Source: Strix aluco (taxonomy: Eukaryota; Chordata; Aves; Strigiformes; Strigidae). From it: a DNA stretch of 64,000 bases. Made by a program: the position numbers and the translations under genes. Below the pieces are notes generated by a model. The model saw only the letters and a list, made by a program, of their open reading frames with translations, searched no databases and was not told the origin of the DNA. The stretch is from the NCBI RefSeq assembly GCF_031877795.1, contig NC_133934.1, positions 108,564,610 through 108,628,609 of the forward strand, written 5' to 3'. This document shows positions 1 to 8,470 of this stretch, piece after piece (position 1 is the stretch's first letter; the number at the start of each line of letters is the position of its first letter).

Positions 1-681
1 TAAGTCAGAAGTTCTTCTCATAGGATCATGAGCAAAGTTGACCTTTCTGCTTTGTTTGGGCACTTGATTACTGGAAACCGGAGTAGCATTTCTCCTGAAA
101 GAACCATGTTTCATACTTGTTCCTCCTTCCAACTCCCATACCCACTCTTCTAGGAGGTAGGTAGATTTTCCACCTCATTTCTTCATGGCTTCTCCGTGGT
201 CACGCAGGCGATGCCACAGCTTCCACCGTGGTGTATACCGGTTTCCTCAAGTAGAGAAACGATTGCTCCCAATAGCCAAGATTCTAGTCTGTGCAGGTGG
301 GGAGTAGGACATGTCCTCTTTAAATTGCTGGAAATCTTGAGATAATTTCTCCACAGCCGCAACAAGGGAGGAAGAGAGACTTTCTTCATATTGTCGTAGT
401 CAGCGAGCCAGTTCATCCACTGTTGGTCCCTCTTCGTCTCTCCAATCCATTACTGCTAATGTATTGGCATAAGATGATGGTGTGCTCCGTACAAACTTCC
501 TCCACATGGGCCAGGTGTACTGGACTTCATCTGGATCTGTGGGTAGCTGTGCATCATCTGGGTCATAGTAAACCATTTCCCATACAGCTAGTTCCCTCAA
601 GTATTGAATGCCTCTCTCCATAGTGGTCCACTTACTTGGACAGCATACAAAATCTTCCTTGAAGGGATACCTCTCCCTCAC
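1..681 (-). pseudogene. gag: Degraded retroviral gag segment
   Basis: The best-preserved piece is a 93-residue frame at 681-400, acidic and Trp-rich (motifs such as MRERYPFKEDF, KWTTMERGIQYLREL and EEGPTVDELAR), which resembles the Gag of avian ERVK-type elements. The frame meets a TGA at about 397-399. The same frame then continues with a coiled, Glu/Gln-rich stretch to about 245, so this is a nonsense mutation inside gag and not its natural end. Below about 245 the frames break up and I cannot follow the product to the window edge. It would have been the structural polyprotein of the virion. Nothing suggests it is still used. Confidence 0.65.
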
Positions 682-1220
682 ACTTGACAGGAGTCACCTC
701 CAGAGACTGAGATTTTGTGTCTTCTTTCCAATGGCTTTTCAATACCCCCTTCCCTAGACAGGAATCCTAGCTGTCTTGCCTCCCTGCCCTCTAATTCCAC
801 GCTGCTAGCCCTGCTATCCCAGCATCACAGCAGCCAGGTAACGAGCTGCTCACCTGGATGGCGGCTGAAATCTTTTCTTTTCTTATGTCTCACAACTCAC
901 TCAGGGATAAGGATCAGGTGACTATCACTGGCTCTGCCTCCTCCTCTTGATGGGCCTTGTTCATCATCACCCTGTACACCATGAGAGGATTTTCCTGTGT
1001 ATTTCTTCTTATGTATGAGAGCAACTGACACCATCATGGGTTGGTTCTCTGGTTCAGCTGCAGCGCCTGTGGTTGGGGTTGTAGTGGCTGCAGTTTCCGT
1101 TGTGGACTTTGGAGTGGTTGCACTGTCTGTTACTTTGTTAAGAGATACAGAGCCCTTCTCTTCCTCTTGAGGGTGCTGAACAGTGTTTAATAGCACTTGG
1201 TGTGGGCTATGCCCCAGCAT
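682..1220 (-). pseudogene. gag: Degraded gag linker region (Ala/Thr/Pro-rich)
   Basis: A 107-residue frame (1220-897) contains a Thr/Ala/Pro-rich run, then a Pro-Glu-Asn-Gln-Pro motif, a basic Lys-Lys-Lys-Tyr patch and an acidic GPSR-containing tail. This order matches the linker I associate with avian ERVK-type Gag. The frame stops at 897-899. The next Gag piece (681-400) is in another frame, so at least one indel lies between 682 and 897, where no convincing coding sequence is left. This part is also out of frame with the pre-gag ORF at 1277-1744. Assignment is by resemblance only, not by a database match. Confidence 0.55.
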
Positions 1221-1276
1221 GTTGCAGTGAGCTGTGCCTCTCTAGAATTACCTGGGTGACAACATACTTTTTCCAA

Positions 1277-1759
1277 CTATTTTACTAATTCTTCAGGATT
1301 CTGCACCTGTGTGGGAGTGAAGTTCCAATACACTGGAGGTGCCCACTGTACTAGGTACTTGCCCATACTACTCCACACCCCCAGCCACTCATAATTCTCC
1401 AATCTTGGGCTAGGTTTCCAAGTGGTACTCTTAAATAGTTGCTTAACCCTGAACAAAACCTGAACCACATGCAGGAACACACTAGCTCCTAGCAGTGAGA
1501 CGACCATGTTAATATCGGCATTCCAAAGGTATCTGAAATTCCTGAATTCCTCAAACACAATTGTAAATAGCCCCAGGGCCGATGACAGCACCCTGTCATA
1601 GATAAGCATCACATACTACAGCAAAAACAAGATCTTAACCCAACTCTCACGGACTGTGAACAACAGCATGGGAAATATATAATACAAATTAGGTGATAAA
1701 ATCCTAAGGAGCCAAGAAATCAACATTATTACCCGTTCTGCCATTATCTCAAACTTCAT
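1277..1759 (-). pseudogene. Retroviral pre-gag / N-terminal hydrophobic ORF, split by one stop codon
   Basis: Starting with an ATG at 1759-1757 (a second ATG is at 1744-1742), a minus-strand frame runs to a TAG at 1616-1618 and then continues in the same frame to a natural-looking TAG at 1277-1279. Without the internal stop it would be one product of about 160 residues. The first half is strongly hydrophobic (Leu/Ile/Phe-rich, MAERVIMLISWLLRIL at its start). The second half has another hydrophobic segment (INMVVSLLGASVFLHVV) followed by basic residues, which suggests membrane association. The frame begins right at the end of the PBS. I recognise the general arrangement from avian ERVs but cannot assign a biochemical function. 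Confidence 0.55.
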
Positions 1760-1777
1760 GCCCCATGTTGCGCGCCA
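1760..1777 (-). promoter_or_regulatory. Retroviral primer binding site, tRNA-Lys type
   Basis: Read on the minus strand the 18 bases are TGGCGCGCAACATGGGGC. This matches the PBS known for tRNA-Lys(1,2)-primed betaretroviruses at 16 of 18 positions. It lies 5 bases after the 3' end of the LTR at 1783, close to the expected position for reverse-transcription priming. One mismatch creates GCGCGC and the other is a G-to-A change in a CpG, as expected from decay by deamination. Confidence 0.75.
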
Positions 1778-1830
1778 AAAACTGTTGTGGTTTGAACTCA
1801 ACTGGTAGCAAATCGCCACGCGGCCAGTTG

Positions 1831-1833
<3 letters not shown>

Positions 1834-1863
<30 letters not shown>
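1834..1863. repeat. (AC)n microsatellite inside the LTR
   Basis: About 15 dinucleotide units in a row, followed by a C run. The related LTR at 2513-2925 has only a short C-rich stretch (around 2570-2580) at the equivalent place, so the expansion probably arose after insertion. Confidence 0.95.
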
Positions 1864-1865
<2 letters not shown>

Positions 1866-1886
1866 CCCGGTGAAATAGGAGAGGGA

Positions 1887-1920
1887 CAAAAAAGAAAAAA
1901 AAAAAAAAAAAAGAAGAAGA
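1887..1920. repeat. A-rich tract inside the LTR
   Basis: A run of A broken by a few G. The equivalent part of the second LTR is a short AAAAAGGAAAAA, so this has also expanded. Confidence 0.9.
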
Positions 1921-2131
1921 AATTTGTAGGTTAAATAACAAAAATTTACTAGCAAAAACAACAGTAATGATTGTAGTCCAAAACGGGTAAAAGGCAGTAG
2001 TGGCTCACCGAACAGCGACCGGTACAGAGCCCGTACCCAGCAGCACCAGAGAACCCGCCCAGCCGGTCCGGGAACCCAAAACAAACAACAACACATGAGA
2101 GAGCACGCACCCGCCTATATGCTGAGCTTTG

Positions 2132-2145
2132 ATGTCACGTGACAT
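2132..2145. promoter_or_regulatory. Palindromic CACGTG E-box in LTR U3
   Basis: ATGTCACGTGACAT is its own reverse complement. The CACGTG core is the site bound by bHLH-zip factors of the USF/MYC/MITF type (established knowledge). The same site with one change (ATGTCACGTGATAT) sits at 2818-2831 in the other LTR at the same distance from its end, so it is an original LTR element. That it acted as an enhancer or promoter element is inference. Confidence 0.5.
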
Positions 2146-2238
2146 GGAATGGTCCAATGATCGATCAGGACCCAGCCCTCCAGCCGTGCTCCCTCTCAGC
2201 CCAAGGAAAGTTAACTCTATCCTGGCCAAAACAGGACA

Positions 2239-2512
2239 CCGTTTTCAGCAGGTTAGCACCCTGCCACCACCTGAGGGCTCAGCACAATTTACATCAATGT
2301 GAAGGGCAAATCAGACTTACCACCATCACCCCATATGGCCCCTTCATTTAGCCTGCCAACAATTAAGTGCTGCTGATGACCATACTCTTTGCAAGGAAAG
2401 CATTTGTTTCCTAGGACCTGACAAGAGGCCAATACCTAAGGTTACATTGGTGATTGCAGATAAATAACAACCACCATTATTTTACGTTCCTGTATGTCTC
2501 ACCCAAACTCTG
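2239..2512. other. Spacer between the two LTRs
   Basis: 274 bases with no LTR similarity, no PBS and no polypurine tract that I can see. It is therefore probably host sequence or an unrelated repeat, not the internal part of a provirus bounded by the two LTRs. Confidence 0.5.
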
Positions 2513-2925
2513 TGTCATGGTTTGAACTCTGCTGGCTGCCAAACACCACGCAGCCGGTCACTCACCCTTCCCCCCTGCCAGGGAAATAAGGGAGGGACAA
2601 AAAGGAAAAACTCATAGGTTGAGATAAAAAACAGTTTAGTGATGGTAACAAAACAATAATAACAATAGGAAGTCCAAACAGGTAACACACAATGAAGTTG
2701 CTCACCACGCGCCGACCAGTACCCAGCCCACCCCCGGCAGAACCGACAGAACGAAATATCCCACCCACCTCGCCTACCTGAAGTGAGAGAGAACCCGCCT
2801 CCTTTTGATACAGCATAATGTCACGTGATATGGAATGCTGCAATGGCAAATCCAGGCCCAGCACTCCAGCTGTGACCCCCTCCTAGCTCAAGAAAAGTTA
2901 ACTCTATCCCAGCCGAAACAGGACA
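2513..2925 (-). repeat. Solo LTR, same family as the 5' LTR
   Basis: On the minus strand it starts TGTCCTGTTTCGGCTGGGAT at 2925 and ends ..CAAACCATGACA at 2513. It aligns by eye with 1783-2238 over its full length, but with many substitutions. No PBS follows its 3' end, so it is a solo LTR left by recombination between two LTRs. The bases directly outside are CTCTG (2508-2512) and CCCTG (2926-2930), a 4-of-5 match that could be a decayed target-site duplication. A TATA-like TATCAAAAGG (2810-2801) follows the CACGTG site in the U3 part. Confidence 0.8.
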
Positions 2926-4120
2926 CCCTGTCTGTATTATTGACCAAGTTATTGCCCCTCTTGCCTTCCACTGCTGAGTTCTGTAAGGTAGATCAGTAAT
3001 TGTATTAAAGGCATCCTAGGGACAGATATTTTGGTTCATTGCTGCCAACAGTCCAATGACATTCATCTTGTAGCTGTATCTTGTAGATACTCATGTATCT
3101 TGTAGATACTCATCTACAAGACAGATCCTCTACCACTTGACTGAGGCAGCAACTTAAATCAGGACACAATCATCAAGATCACCTTAACTACCACGGTATT
3201 GTAGGTGAACATATCTTTCAGTTTCTGTTATTCCGTGCTCTAAGGCTCCCTGGAATGGAGCTATCAAATGAAAATTGGGTCTATGACCTGGTGTTAGGGT
3301 GATCATTATGCAAGATTGAGAGTTAAAGTCTACTCCTTCTCCAATGGTTTATCAAATCTTTAATGCTAGACTATCACTCACTGAACTATTATACGTCACC
3401 TAACATCAAAGCATACTTCATCTTTGCAAAAGATAATACATGTTAATAACTTAGACTAAAGCTGGGGTCTTAGATGTGTCCATTACTAAGTTCAACTGGA
3501 CTTAACCAAAATCCTATAGCCTATAAAAAGTGTATTTGGGGATTTTACAGACTTCTGAGGAAGAACAATCCGCATTCATCAAACATATAAACTCTGTCAC
3601 CATTTTAGAAGTCTAAGCAGGTTGAAAAACAAAAGGGAAAATGATGGTTCACAAATAATTTGCTGGCTGAGGGAAAAGTAATGAATAATTTCCTTGACAA
3701 ACATGATCACATAGTAGAAAACATATTCATAAATCTTCTTAATTGATGGGAAAAAAAATTGAATAAACTGAAAAAAGAATGTGACAAATTAGAGTTAAAA
3801 TCCCTGGTCTGGTTTAAAGTTTTGTTAGGGCAAGAGTATTATAGCAGCAAATTCAACAATCTGGAGTAAGGACCACAAAAATAGAGAATCACATTCCCTC
3901 GCTTCCCCTTTTGTTATCGCTAGGACCATGAGGTGTTCAATGTTTCATTGACTGATCGCACAGATTTGATAGTCACAAGGCATTAAAAGGTTTTGTTTTC
4001 AGAAAGTGCAGTGAGAGAAAATCCTTCAGTCACCTTCCAGCTGGCTAGCAGGATTAAGCTCTCACCTCCCAGCTCTGCAGTAGAAGGAAACGGCACCCCC
4101 AAAGGTCTCCCGCCCTTCTG
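2926..4120. other. Non-coding sequence with a 19-bp tandem duplication
   Basis: AT-rich sequence without recognisable exons. The only clear structure is a self-complementary repeat cluster at 3064-3121. Confidence 0.5.
3076..3113. repeat. Perfect 19-bp tandem duplication with inverted partner
   Basis: GTATCTTGTAGATACTCAT occurs twice back to back (3076-3094 and 3095-3113). Each unit contains the inverted pair GTATC..GATAC. A further TCTTGTAG lies just upstream (about 3066-3073), and its complement CTACAAGA follows (3114-3121), so the cluster can fold several ways. Confidence 0.9.
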
Positions 4121-4355
4121 TCAGGAAGGTTTAGACTAGATATTAGGAAGCATTTCTTTACAGAACGGGTTGTTAGGCATTGGAATGGGCTGCCCAGGGC
4201 AGTGGTGGAGTCCCCATCCCTGGAGGTGTTTAAGAGTAGAGTCGACATAGCGCTTAGGGATATGGTGTAGTTGGGGACTGTCAGTGCTAGGTTAACGGTT
4301 GGACTGGATGATCTTCAAGGTCTTTTCCAACCTAGATGATTCTCTGATTCTGTGA
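4121..4355 (+). mobile_element. CR1 LINE, 5'-truncated 3' end
   Basis: CR1 is the main avian non-LTR retrotransposon. This copy begins within the last part of ORF2 (..GGTTTAGACTAGATATTAGG). It keeps the region encoding the C-terminal tail (TGCCCAGGGCAGTGGTGGAG, then the end of ORF2 at about 4268-4270), the GATGATCTTCAAGG segment and the tail GATTCTCTGATTCTGTGA. Strong 5' truncation is usual for CR1. It is closely similar to the copies at 35 and 47 kb. Confidence 0.93.
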
Positions 4356-7300
4356 CATCGTACAACCCAAGGGAGTGAGTGCTCTGAGAGACAGAGAAAT
4401 ACACAGGTCAAGCAGAGGACACAAACACAATACCTTATGGTACTCTTCACCTACTGAGTGCATTTAGTCAATGCAGGGAGATTTCAGAAGTATTTTGGCA
4501 TTGACAAATGCAGTAGTAAAATTCTCAGACATCTCATAAGGAGAAAAGTTGGGTGAGTTTTCATCACTTTCAAAATCTTAATCTCTTAATGTCTCAGTTA
4601 CTGACTAATAAAACAGGATACCTCCACTTGATTATCAGTTCATGATGCTAATAGAAGTTTTATTACTAATTTAAAAGAGGGGAGGATTAGAGCCATGTTG
4701 AAATTAATGAAATTAATCTCATTTTAGTTACATCGTTAGAGATACCAGGCTTCAGCAGCTTTTACTGATCTCGCACTGAGCAGCTAGATATCTGGCATCT
4801 CTAAATATTAGGTCCCAGGCCAGCAAAACACCCTCTACATGTAATCATGTACTGCATTCCATCCCTTAATTAAAATTACTTAAATGTTGAAAGTTTGTCG
4901 CATGCTAAAATTCCACTATTAGGATTTTTTTCACTGGGTCAGCCTAGACATCAGTGTTGGATTATTCCAGCCTCTATAAGGTATGATGTATTGTAATTGC
5001 TGTCATCCTGTTTCTGATCTACAAAACATTTTGCACCTAGTGGTCTGTGTTAAAACAACAGTATTACTATATGATGCCTGGGTGTTTAAGCCCCATCAGA
5101 AAACACCTGAAAGCATCCAAGCCTGTGTTTGGGTGTTTCTCCCTCTCAGAGTTCCAGTGAAGCTTAGACAGGAGGCAGGAGTCTATTTGTCCTGGCTGGA
5201 AACTTTCACCAGTTTCTTGTTATCCTGATGTAAAACCAACATTCCAAACATTTTTTAAGTACCTAGAGTACATTGTGCTCAAAATGGAGGCACTGCAAGA
5301 TGGCTGAGGAGTACTGAACAGTTCTCTGTCTCTTAGGAGCCAACACAGCAGGCTGAAATATTGCACAGAGAGACCTTGGGCACCTCTAGAGGTAGGCAGC
5401 AAGTCTGAGGACAATAAGACCTGAAGACTTTAAGATAACTGTTGAAGTCTTAAAGATAGCTTCTAGCCTCTGTTCTTTTCCCTACCTGTAAAGTATCCCA
5501 TACGGCTCTGTGGCCCTCCATTTTCTTACAATAGGAAAATCCCAATTCTAAGGGACGTGTCCTGGGGCACAATACAGAAATACCAGCTTCCACACCAAGG
5601 AAACATGAGTCCAGGCAGAGTATTGGCTCTAAACACGGTGGTGTCTGAAGTGCAGGTAGGCGTTTGAGCCCAGGTGTATCATCTGCCAGATATTTATGGA
5701 TCTATGGAGATGGTTAAATGTTCACAAACTCTCTATCAAGGAGGAGCAAGCCACAGAGACATCTCAGGAACATCACACTGGGGCAATTGGACCCAGCAAA
5801 ATTAGCACTGAAAAGGACTATTGCTGGAAGCAAGCTGTCTCCATGAACAATCATTTTGGAATGTGTACACCCAAGCTTCAGAGTGCAATAGTTGGTACAG
5901 AGACACACATGTTGGTTCAACAGGGAAATGACTTGTCCAGCAAAGTTCAAACACCCTGACCTAATAACTCATGGTAGCCACAAGCAGACTGGGCAAAGGA
6001 GCACCTCTGACGTTTCTGCAGAAGTTGTTACTCCACCACCTAAATAAATCAAAACAGCTTGCTGAGAGCTGACTGTGTGCCAGTCGTAAAAATCCTGCCA
6101 ATTGGGTTTTACGTTGGGGTGAGACTCAGTATCCCAGTGGCTGTTTGATTTTCTTATTAAAATTGAAAAGTTCTGTACTGTGTTGTTTTTTGATTTTGTA
6201 GATGGAAAATGTTAGCCTAATTAATGTTACTGCAAAGAACATTAAGGTTATTAGTATTCAAGCTTCCTGGCATAAAATGAGCATAAGTTTGGATAAGGAA
6301 GAAATCTTCTGGCATAAAGAGATACAATTATTTATACTAGGGAAATTTTACACCTTCTGATGAAGCATTCAGCTCCAGCTGCTATCAAAGTCTAAATGGG
6401 CTGTGGTTATGTTACAGTATGGCTGTTTTTACTTCCTTTGTTAACAATTTATCCTCTCATCAGACATCCACTTAAACAAGCTTAATGTTTTCACTCTTAG
6501 CAAACAATAGCAATCTAATATGTAAAAGATCCTATCCAGGTATTACAGTTGATTACATAAATGGTTAATGCCTGAAGCGCAAGAGAAGAAGTGATTAGTA
6601 AACTAAAAGCTGCTAATGGAAAGCCCTGAGCAGAGATCTTGACAGAGATCAGATTCCATTTAAAAACAAAAAGCTGCAATGATTCCTTCCCACGCACTCA
6701 AGATGAATTCAAGAAATAAAGGTATCACAACAGGGGTACATTTAAATTGGACTGGCTTTTGAATGTGCACAGAATACCAAGACAGTGGTGGCACTGGATG
6801 AAAGAGCTACACTACTGAGAACAAACACACACATAAGAGAGCATTTACAAAATTACATCATACACTTGGATGGAGCTACACTGTCCTTCTGTAATTTCAG
6901 CAAAGGGCAGAAGCGCAGCTCTGTTGGGCTGGGTATACTATTGAAGAGAATCCATGGAAAACTTTGTGGCAGAGTTCTCCCCTTTCATCCCACCCTAGCC
7001 CACTCTCTCAGTGTAATACTAGAGATCACAAACCCCCCTTCCTAGACAGTCTGGCCTGGATGCAACCCTACTTGTGAATTACCTGATTTTAACTGTGTTA
7101 TTACTATCCCAAGAAGAATATACTGAGAAGGAGTCTTCCTTGTTTTCAGATGGGTGCACCCTTGATGGCTTAATCACTAGTTGACCTGAGGTGCTTTCCA
7201 CAAAATATGTCGTTTCTAGTGTCACGCTTCCAACGTGTGCAGCTCTAAGACCTAAATTCCCATTTTTGGTCAGATGCAGACAATCCTTCTAAATACTTAA

Positions 7301-8089
7301 CTGCTCCCTGTTGCAGTCAGTCACTATACCTCACTCTGGAGGGAAGTAGTGCAGTTTAGAAAAAATTTAGGAAACCTTTTTTATCTATTTACATGAGAAG
7401 TGATATAAAAATACAGAACTGCTTTTAACATTACAGAACTGCTACCAACACGTAATGAATTTCTCTGCGTTCTTTACTTCAAAACACCCTTGAACACAGA
7501 CACATAGCTCAGGTGATCCTGAATTTCTGGGTGCTATAGTAAACCCAAGTAATCTGAAGAATTAGAAATCTGGGTCTGCATTCTCTCCTTCATGTCTCAA
7601 GTTTCCCCCACTGTCCTCATACTTGCCAGTCCTCTGCAAATTTCATCAGTTTGAAATGGCATGTTTCCTTGGATCACTTATACCCAAGGTAAAGGTAAGT
7701 TTGGTCCTTAGCTTGCTGCCTTTTCCTAACTCTTGTTATCTTACACTGGCATCCCCTGTGTCCTATCAGTCTCCAAACTAATCTTTAATATGTTTCACAA
7801 GTCCTAACCCTTATGTCAAGCTCACTGATTTACCTGATCAATCTTTTTTCACCTCTTCTTTTTTTCTTTGTTTTACCTTAGCAAACTACATAAATATCAT
7901 TCACATTTCACCCTTGTCTCCTCTCTCAGTAAGGTATTTAAAGGACCTGGGATCTCAGGTGCATGTGCCATACCTGAACTTCTTTTTTTTTTTTCCTAGT
8001 AAAACTCTTATCATACCTGAGATAAGCATTTTTATCTTGTGTTTTCTACCAGGGACTCAAAATCAGGCTTCTGACTCTGCTGCTTGCTT

Positions 8090-8205
8090 TGTGTGTGAAC
8101 TTTGACAAGTCAGCCAGTCACTATGCTTCAGTTTGTCATTTTGTACAATGAAAATAGCGACCACAGTTTTCAGAATTAGTGGAATTAAATACCTGGCTTG
8201 ATAGA
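8090..8205 (+). repeat. Possible ancient MIR/L2-type repeat remnant
   Basis: The pattern AACTTTGACAAGTCA.. CTTCAGTTTGTCATTTTGTACAATGAAAAT resembles the part of amniote MIR/L2 repeats reading 'ctt-gggcaagtca .. cctcagtttcctcatctgtaaaatg'. Similarity is partial and judged by eye from memory of the family. Confidence 0.4.
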
Positions 8206-8374
8206 TCTTTAAAAGAAACCCCCAGTAGTTAGAAGACAGAAGAGCAACTCATTCTGATTATGAGACTTGTTGAGATGTTGCAGATTGATTTCAGTGGGAA
8301 ATTGGGAGTTCAAATAAGAGATCAGAGTCAAGATAATTTCTTGTATCTAAGCTCAAGTTCTGGATTGTTTTGCT

Positions 8375-8470
8375 CATCATGTAGATGGGTAATTGAACCA
8401 CAGTGACTGATTTCCCACAAGTCATGTAAGAGGACATTGGGAGACAGAAATAAGTGCCAATCTGGAAAAT
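8375..8470 (-). repeat. Possible ancient MIR/L2-type repeat remnant, inverted relative to the previous one
   Basis: TAGATGGGTAATTGAACCACAG followed by CCCACAAGTCATGTAAGAGG resembles the reverse complement of the same conserved repeat core as at 8090-8205. It is weak and old. Confidence 0.35.

Larger units (their letters stand above)
1..1782 (-). mobile_element. Endogenous retrovirus internal region, 5' part, class II (ERVK-like), truncated by window edge
   Basis: This is the internal part of a minus-strand provirus, directly after its 5' LTR. Seen: a primer-binding-site match next to the LTR, then a hydrophobic pre-gag frame, an Ala/Thr/Pro-rich stretch and a Gag-like region, each in a different reading frame and broken by stops. 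The order LTR - PBS - gag is normal for a retrovirus. The rest (pro, pol, env, 3' LTR) would lie beyond position 1. Assignment to a betaretrovirus-like (ERVK) group rests on the lysine-type PBS and on resemblance of the Gag-like segments to avian ERV Gag as I know it. It cannot make functional protein as it stands. Confidence 0.75.
1783..2238 (-). repeat. LTR of the provirus (5' LTR), ERVK-like
   Basis: On the minus strand this begins TGTCCTGTTTTGGCC.. at 2238 and ends ..CAAACCACAACA at 1783, so it has TG...CA ends. It is followed by a PBS on the internal side, which makes it the 5' LTR. It shares most of its length with the LTR at 2513-2925. It has grown by a CA repeat (about 1834-1863) and an A-rich tract (about 1887-1920). 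A perfect 14-base palindrome with a CACGTG core lies 93 bases into the U3 side, followed about 12 bases on by a TATA-like ATATA (2116-2120). The right flank starts at 2239; the matching target-site copy would lie outside the window. Confidence 0.8.

Noticed and set aside
4054..4248. 64-codon minus-strand frame, with a similar one at 47383-47637
   Set aside because: Antisense shadow of the CR1 3' end.
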